Source: Xiphophorus maculatus (taxonomy: Eukaryota > Chordata > Actinopteri > Cyprinodontiformes > Poeciliidae). Taken from it: DNA of 64,000 nt. The DNA is taken from assembly GCF_002775205.1 (NCBI RefSeq), contig NC_036464.1:3585480-3649479 (forward strand). The letters are read 5' to 3'. Positions within the stretch are counted from its first letter, which is position 1; every line of letters starts with the position of its first letter. Both the position numbers and the translations under genes were made by a program. The notes beneath the pieces were generated by a model. The model saw only the letters and a list, made by a program, of their open reading frames with translations, was not told the DNA's origin and did not search any database. Positions 58,234-64,000 of this stretch are shown here, in pieces.

Positions 58234-61200
58234 ATGGATGTTTGCACAGCCACCTCAACGGGCCACAGAAAACGGCAAGTCAGCAAGAAGAATAGAAGCT
58301 GGCACAGACGGCTCCACCTCAGGAAAACTGTAGTTCAGCCCCCAGCTATGCAAAGCCAAGATAAGAATGGGCCAAAGAAGATAGCGAAGAAGTGGGAGCA
58401 GACCAGCGTGTGGCCTCCATCGAAGGAGCCTCCCCGGGAAGCCCGCGTCACAAACGACGGCGGCAGTACGCTCAGGTTCCCCTGCTCTCAATGCGGGGAC
58501 AACTCGGATTATGCACCCAAAGACCTGGCGAGGCACTTCATGGAAAAACATGGAGGCAGTCCACCCGTTTTTTCCTGCCATATGTGCACCTTCAGCGCCC
58601 ATGAATTCTCCTACCTTCAGGTTCACCTGCTAAGCCACAAAGACACTTTTTCTACCTGCAGCATGTGCAACGACAACGTTCAGCGCACCTGGCCTGAGTT
58701 TAGTGCACACCTGACTATGTATCACTGCTCGGACGGGAAGTATTCATGCGAAACGTGTAAGAAATTCTCAACATGTGACTTTCGGGTGTTTCTAGACCAC
58801 ATATATAAGCATAATTTTACCGTTGAAGAAAAAGAAGTTGGTGGTCGTCAGTTCTGTGGCGGCGAGGCGCCAGAGAAATGGTTGATCAATAAGAGCGTTA
58901 AAACTGCTCATGTTTGCCAGAATGGCAACCAGAGGAAAGATGGGAGGCAAATTCATTCCATAGCAATGAAACCAAATGAGCGGATCCCCAGAGTGAAGAC
59001 GAGGTTAACGAGAAGCACAGTGAGGGACACCTGCTGGTTGACGCAGGACTGTCTGTCGCTTCCCGGGAAGGAGTTTCTGGATAAATACTGCCATCTTTCT
59101 GACGCACAGACAACGTTAGAAGAGACTCAGCAGTTTTTGATGCAATCTGTCGCCGGGGAAACCGACGACCAGAAGTGGACCAAGGCTCTCAAGTCCGTTC
59201 TGTCAAATGTCCCTCAGAAAAACTCAGAAAACGGCATCGCGCCCAACACGTCAGATCTCGCCGTCCTCACGGTCAAGAACAAAATAACGCTAGCTCAGAA
59301 CGGTGCTGCTTACGCAAAAAGGTTGAAAATGGCCTCCACAGATAAGGAACCTACCTGTCCCCAAAGCGCCGATGGCGACTCTTTGTGTGCAAGTGACCAG
59401 AACGGATTTAATCCAAATCTGAAAAACCAGGCGCCTTGTTTGACTGAAAACAAACCGCGCAGTGACTTCTCGTCGTCTGGCGCTGGGACGCAGGAAAACC
59501 GGGAGAACCGCAAATTAAAGACTGATTCAGAGATCCAGGAAAATGGTGAAAAACTGGAAGAGCCTGTAGACGACGTGGGCAAGTCGAGTGATTTAAAATT
59601 GCCGAATGAGAGTGAGGGGAAGGTGAAAAAACGACGGCGGAGAAGAAAAGCCAGGTTTAAAAAAGTGCAAAGAAAACCAGAAGGAAAGGTCTTAAAGATT
59701 GTCATAAAGAAGACTCTGGTAAAGGGGAAGCAGTGGGTTTCTCAAAGCTCTTCATCTCTAAAACATGTTGAGATTGATGGTCATGTGGAGCCGCCAAATC
59801 CTCAGCAAAACGCCATCAAAGGTTCCCCGGTGGGCCTTCCTGATCCGCCTAGACGAACTGCAATCTCTGACTCTGTCCAACCAATGGAGGCTGAAGATGC
59901 TACGACGGAAAATGAACATCGAGACGATCTGGAGGAGTCGCAGGATTTCTCAGACAAAAGTGGATCTGCTGAGGGAACAAGCGAGACGAATACCGTGGCT
60001 GCATCAGTGACCTACGTGGGGACGCCGCACAAAGAGCCGGCGCTACAAAAATCCAACGAGGAGACGGAGGAGACGAGAAGTCCTGCTGCTTCTTCGCCAC
60101 ATGGTAAGACGGTAATTTATTTTTCAAACTCTGCAGGCATGAAATGAGTACCGGAAAACCACTTTCTGCGAAGAGAGAGTACAGATGAGCGATATGGACT
60201 TTTTATCGCGATATTTTCTTTTACTTTATCTTCAGTCGAGTCAAAGAAGAAAAAACACACTAAGCTGAAAAAGCACAATACAAAATTAGCTCAGAAATAG
60301 ATAATATTTAATTTCCTGTCAATCACAAGAACACAAAGTGTCAAAATAACAAATTTTATTGTCCCAGATAAATTGCGATAAACAACATTGTTGCTTTGAG
60401 ATATTGATAGTAATAACATAACAATAATGCAAGAACATTTTATTCTCAAAGATAAATAAACTTTAAATTCTAATCAACATTTTAAACTGGACCTGGAAGT
60501 CATTTAAAATATCTAATATACAGTACAGACCAAAAGTTTGGACATACCTTTCTAATTCAATGGGTTTTCTTTATTTTCATGACTATTTATAAGGCAAGAA
60601 ATCCCACTTATTAACCTGACAGGGCAGGTTGACCTATGAAGTGAAAACCATTTCAGGTGACGACCTGTTGAAGTTCATCAAGAAAATGCAGAGTGTGTGC
60701 AAAGCAGTAATCACAGCAAAAGGTTGCTACTTTGAAGAAACTAGAATATAAGGGGTATTTTCAGTTGTTTTACACTTTTTTGTTTAGTGCATATTTCCAC
60801 ATGTGTTATTCATAGTTTTGATGCCTTCAGTGTGAATCTATAATGTCAATAGTCATGAAAATAAAGGAAACTCATTGAATTAAAAGGTGTGTCCAAACTT
60901 TTGGTCTGTACTGTATAACAGAAATAACAAATAAAATGGACACTGACGTCTCTGTAAACAAATTCGTCCTTAAAGAAAGGACTAGTTGAGATCAAATCAC
61001 CATTCCGGTCTTCATTCATGTTTTTGACGTTCGCCTGGTTCAACACACACGATGCGTCTAAAAAAGTACTTCCAACATCAACATCCAAAAAGCTCATCAA
61101 TGCAGTGTAGAGCTGATTTGTTTATTAAATTTGAGAGGAAAAGGTGATAATAAAACTATGCCACTGGGAAAATTTTGGGTAGAACATATTTACAGGCAAA

Positions 61201-62712
61201 TGTCTTTTTTTTATATCTTAAATGCAAAATTTCTATCTTTTGTGCAGTTTTGGACTAATTACTGCTCTGAGTGTGATGTTCTTTCAGCAAATGGCCTTTT
61301 TTGAGTCTGTATACTCCAGTTAACGATTAAGCAATTTACTAAATGGGTTGATTATTTCAATAATTGATTAATCACAATTAACCCAATTAATTGTTTCAAC
61401 CCTGTTATATTAGCATATAAAATTGCTTGAAAATTGTTATCAAAACAGCAATATTATTGTTTAATGTTTATTATTTATCTTGACAGATCTAGCTACAACT
61501 GTTCTGATTATTTTGGATCCCGTTCTTACCACAAAGTTGTAAGTAGGCACTTATTGAGATAAATGATAATATAGTCATTTTGAGAACATTCTCAGATAAT
61601 AAAATAAGGATAAAAATGACATATGAATGCAAGTACTCAAAGATCAAAAAAGTTTAATTTCTAAATCATATTTAACACTGGAACTGGAGAACATTTTAAA
61701 CATCCAAAATATGAAACAAAACAACAATAATTAAAATGGATTATGAATTCTGTCATTTACAAAATATTAATCAATTTTGCTAAAACAAGGAAAACAGGCA
61801 AAAGTAGCAGGAATGTTGTTGTTGAAAAAACACAACAAACACAAAAAATAAAACAGAGTGGCTGCTTTTCAATGCAGCCACTCTGCATTGAAAAGCAGCC
61901 AGAGGTTGTCAATGAGACAACCTCTTTAATGACTGGAAATTATCAAGCTTATTGTAATTTATCATACTATTAATTGATTTACTGCTAATTGTGACAGACC
62001 CAGTTGAATAATATTCCTTTACTGTAAATTTTTCCTTTATTAATCACCTTTATTTTTTACAGTGGAGGAAAATTTGGAATCGAGCCATGAACGTCCATCA
62101 GAGCAAAGTGATCAAGGGTCAAGATGCGAAGAGGCGTCGACAGATTTCATCCGGCATCTCCTGAGCGGCGTCCGGTCACCTGAAGCTGAAGCGAGTCAGC
62201 GGGAGCCGTCAGCGGGGGCGGCTAGGCCTCAGAGTCAGCTGGTTCCGAAACACCAGCCGAGAACGCTGAGGTTAGTCGCCATAAATCCATCCCAGCCAGT
62301 CAAACGTCCGGCGGGAGACCAGCCCGTCGTGGTGCTGAACCACCCGGACGCCGACATCCCCCAGGTGGCCCGCATCATGGAGGTCGTCAACAAGTACAGG
62401 CAGGTGCAGAGAGTCCTGCTCTCCCAGCAGACTCTCAGGGCTCTATCGGTTCTGAGTGGTGGCGGGGCGGCGGCGATGACGGACGATCAGGGCGAGAACT
62501 CGGTGCAGGAGAGGTTCACCCTGAGGCTGAAGTTCCGCAGGGTGAGCAGGAAAAAGTACGAAATCGTGGGCGTGGCGTCGCCCGGCCGGGACGCCTCGTC
62601 GAGGGTCTCCTGCTGGTTCTGCGGCCGGGTGTTTGCAAGGCAGGAGGAGATGATGCTCCACCGGCAGCGCCACCTGATGGACTGGAGGAAGCCAAACTGT
62701 GAAAAGTCTTAA
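58234..62712 (+). CDS. ZNF518A: ZNF518 family zinc-finger protein (ZNF518A by synteny)
   Basis: A nuclear C2H2 zinc-finger protein; mammalian ZNF518 proteins associate with H3K9 methyltransferases and repression. Coding exons are 58234-60103 and 62063-62712, joined in phase 1 (G|TG, Val 624), giving 839 residues; the acceptor before the ATG is at 58217-58219. Four C2H2 fingers lie at C84-H106, C115-H135, C142-H164 and C172-H193, matching human in spacing and in words such as C.MCSFSA. A conserved block LTVKNKITLAQNGAAYAKRLKM follows, then a basic stretch KVKKRRRRRKARFKK. The C-terminus has QPVVVLNHPDADIP and a last finger C807-C810-H823-H827 (SCWFCGRVFARQEEMMLHRQRH), the signature of the family. 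It is much shorter than human ZNF518A (about 1480), and the human fingers that follow finger four are absent. Choice of A over B rests on the CCNJ neighbour. Confidence 0.92.
60521..60913. mobile_element. Tc1/mariner-type MITE with TA duplication
   Basis: Starts CAGTACAGACCAAAAGTTTG and ends in the complement, CAAACTTTTGGTCTGTACTG. The inverted repeats extend about 66 bp with few mismatches. TA flanks both sides (60519-60520, 60914-60915). The 393-bp element has no transposase. Confidence 0.92.
61860..61925. repeat. two adjacent perfect hairpins
   Basis: First: arms GGCTGCTTTTCAATGCAG (61860-61877) and its exact complement (61883-61900), loop 5 nt. Second, directly following: arms AGAGGTTGTC (61901-61910) and GACAACCTCT (61916-61925), loop 5 nt. 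Located in the ZNF518 intron, about 140 bp before the last exon. Confidence 0.9.
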
Positions 62713-63280
62713 ACGTCACACACACTGGATGGGGAGGGGGGAAGGAAAATTAAATCTGGAAAAAAACACTGCAAAAACACAAAATCTCACCAAATATTTT
62801 TGGTTTAGTTTATTTTTTAAATATTGTACTACACTTTAAACAAGACAGAACTAACTAATATATAATCTTTTAGTTAGTTTGAGTCAGTAATTCTTAATAT
62901 TGATGAAAACGTTGACACTTATAACATGGGAAAATATCTTGTTATAAGGGAAGTAATCTGCCAGTGGAACTCGAACTGAGTTGCTAGGTAACGGGCTGGG
63001 CTTGGCTGGCGTTGCTAGGTAACAACGCCAGTAGAATTCGCCCTTTGTCATCAATATTAAGGAATTTTGTACTTAAAACAAGCCTCTATATTTTTGCTGA
63101 AAAGTTAGTTGTAAGTATTTTTGTCTTATTTCAAGAGTATTGAGACATTTGTACTAGAAACTAGAGCAAAAATAATCTGCAAGATTTTGTTTTTTGTAGT
63201 GAAATTATTGTTTTAGATGTGTCTTGTGATTTTTTTTATTTTATTTTTATTTTATAAATAAATTGATGATGCTTGCTGGA
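62713..63280 (+). other. ZNF518A: ZNF518 3' untranslated region (probable)
   Basis: Downstream of the TAA at 62710-62712 the first clear AATAAA is at 63257-63262. A transcript ending near 63280 would include the family A MITE at 62767-63201. Later signals are possible. Confidence 0.45.
62767..63201. mobile_element. foldback MITE, family A, X-box subfamily
   Basis: From CACTGCAAAAACACAAAATC to TTTTTTGTAGTG. It carries two GTTGCTAGGTAAC palindromes at 62980-62992 and 63011-63023, in the same context as the copy at 945-1400. Confidence 0.85.
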
Positions 63281-64000
63281 AGGTTCACATTCTCAGGGTA
63301 AACAGTTACCTTTTGTTTCTCTTCCAGTAAAACTCAATACAGAGAGTTTAGTTTATTTTTATGAGTCTTTTTGCCTCCAAAAAGGTTTTATTTAAGGTGA
63401 TTTAGGTACACTGTCATGTGGATTATTTTATAAAAACACTGTAATCTGTTAATTTGCCATACCGTCTGCTTTTGGAGCAGATTATGTACGGGTAGACTAC
63501 ACAGTGTGGTAGCTGTCATATTTATGTTATTGGAGGCAGAACGCTGTAAATTACTCAGATATACCAAATGTGTGTATAAAAATAACAAAAAAAGTACAAT
63601 AAGCTGTCTTATTCAACATTTATTTATCCTGCTTAGATTTAGTCTTTTAATGCTTCTTTTATGCATTATTTCTAAGGAATCTGTGTATTTCTAAATTCTT
63701 TTGTATAAACTTTGAATCATGTTCAGAAAGTATATTATTTACTGTGAGAGCTCTATTTTTCATGCATGTGGGTGTTAATATCCCTGGTCACAATTTTTAA
63801 TAATTTTGTCAAAATTGATTTAGAAAAAGAGAAAAAAAAGATTTAACAGATTAGATTTTTGTTTTATTTCTTGAAGATTTGAGGTTTGAGGACTTGAAAT
63901 GATGCTAATTGTTGAATTGCACTATAAAATATATTTTCCCGCCCTTTACCTCACCTTTTTAGGCCTTAGCCTTTGACAATCCTGCTGTGGCTCTTTGTTT
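63281..64000. other. intergenic sequence without recognised gene
   Basis: AT-rich sequence to the window end; no exon, RNA gene or complete transposon recognised. Confidence 0.45.

Larger units (their letters stand above)
60220..62002. mobile_element. transposon cluster filling ZNF518 intron
   Basis: Family B words (TTTATTGTCCCAGATAAATTGCGATAAACAAC near 60355; TAATTGTGACAGACCCAG near 61985) flank a Tc1-type MITE (60521-60913). A tail near 61100-61405 resembles the hAT element at 28560-29038. At least three families are nested or abutted. Individual borders are uncertain. Confidence 0.6.

Overview
The window is nuclear DNA of a ray-finned (teleost) fish. The evidence is three vertebrate multi-exon genes whose proteins align closely with human BTAF1, CCNJ and ZNF518A, compact introns, and many non-autonomous DNA transposons (hAT, Tc1/mariner, piggyBac and foldback MITEs) of the kind common in teleosts. 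The species cannot be named from sequence alone. No bacterial features, CRISPR arrays, rRNA or tRNA genes were seen.

Layout. (1) 1-6985: gene-poor sequence below the 3' end of BTAF1, holding a decayed Tc1-like transposase, a foldback MITE, a small hAT MITE with near-perfect target duplication and a good CTCF-like motif. (2) 6985-41750, minus strand: the complete BTAF1 gene (TBP-removing Mot1-type ATPase). All 38 coding exons were placed by eye and their phases join into one 1857-residue reading frame. Introns carry many transposons, several with exact 8-bp target duplications. Intron 24 has a U12-type donor and branch point, and introns 1 and 14 use GC donors. (3) 41740-41820: BTAF1 promoter region with a YY1-type element and an inverted pair of CCAAT boxes. 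(4) 41820-45700: intergenic, with one strong CTCF-like site. (5) about 45730-53050, minus strand: CCNJ (cyclin J), five coding exons, 351 residues, including a 23-codon first exon. Its last intron holds a piggyBac-type MITE and an irregular minisatellite-like tract. (6) 53050-57240: intergenic between head-to-head CCNJ and ZNF518, with a 200-bp tandem duplication and AT-rich inverted repeats. (7) 57240-about 63270, plus strand: ZNF518 family gene, ZNF518A by its position next to CCNJ. It has a non-coding first exon with upstream ORFs and two coding exons, 839 residues.

The genes do not form an operon or pathway. All three act in the nucleus: BTAF1 redistributes TBP on promoters, cyclin J is a divergent cyclin, and ZNF518A is a zinc-finger chromatin/transcription factor. 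I found no sign of a wholly new biological system. The most interesting signals are the unusual introns of BTAF1, a MITE subfamily that carries paired RFX-like X-boxes, CTCF-like motifs in the intergenic gaps, and strong hairpins inside transposon-derived introns.
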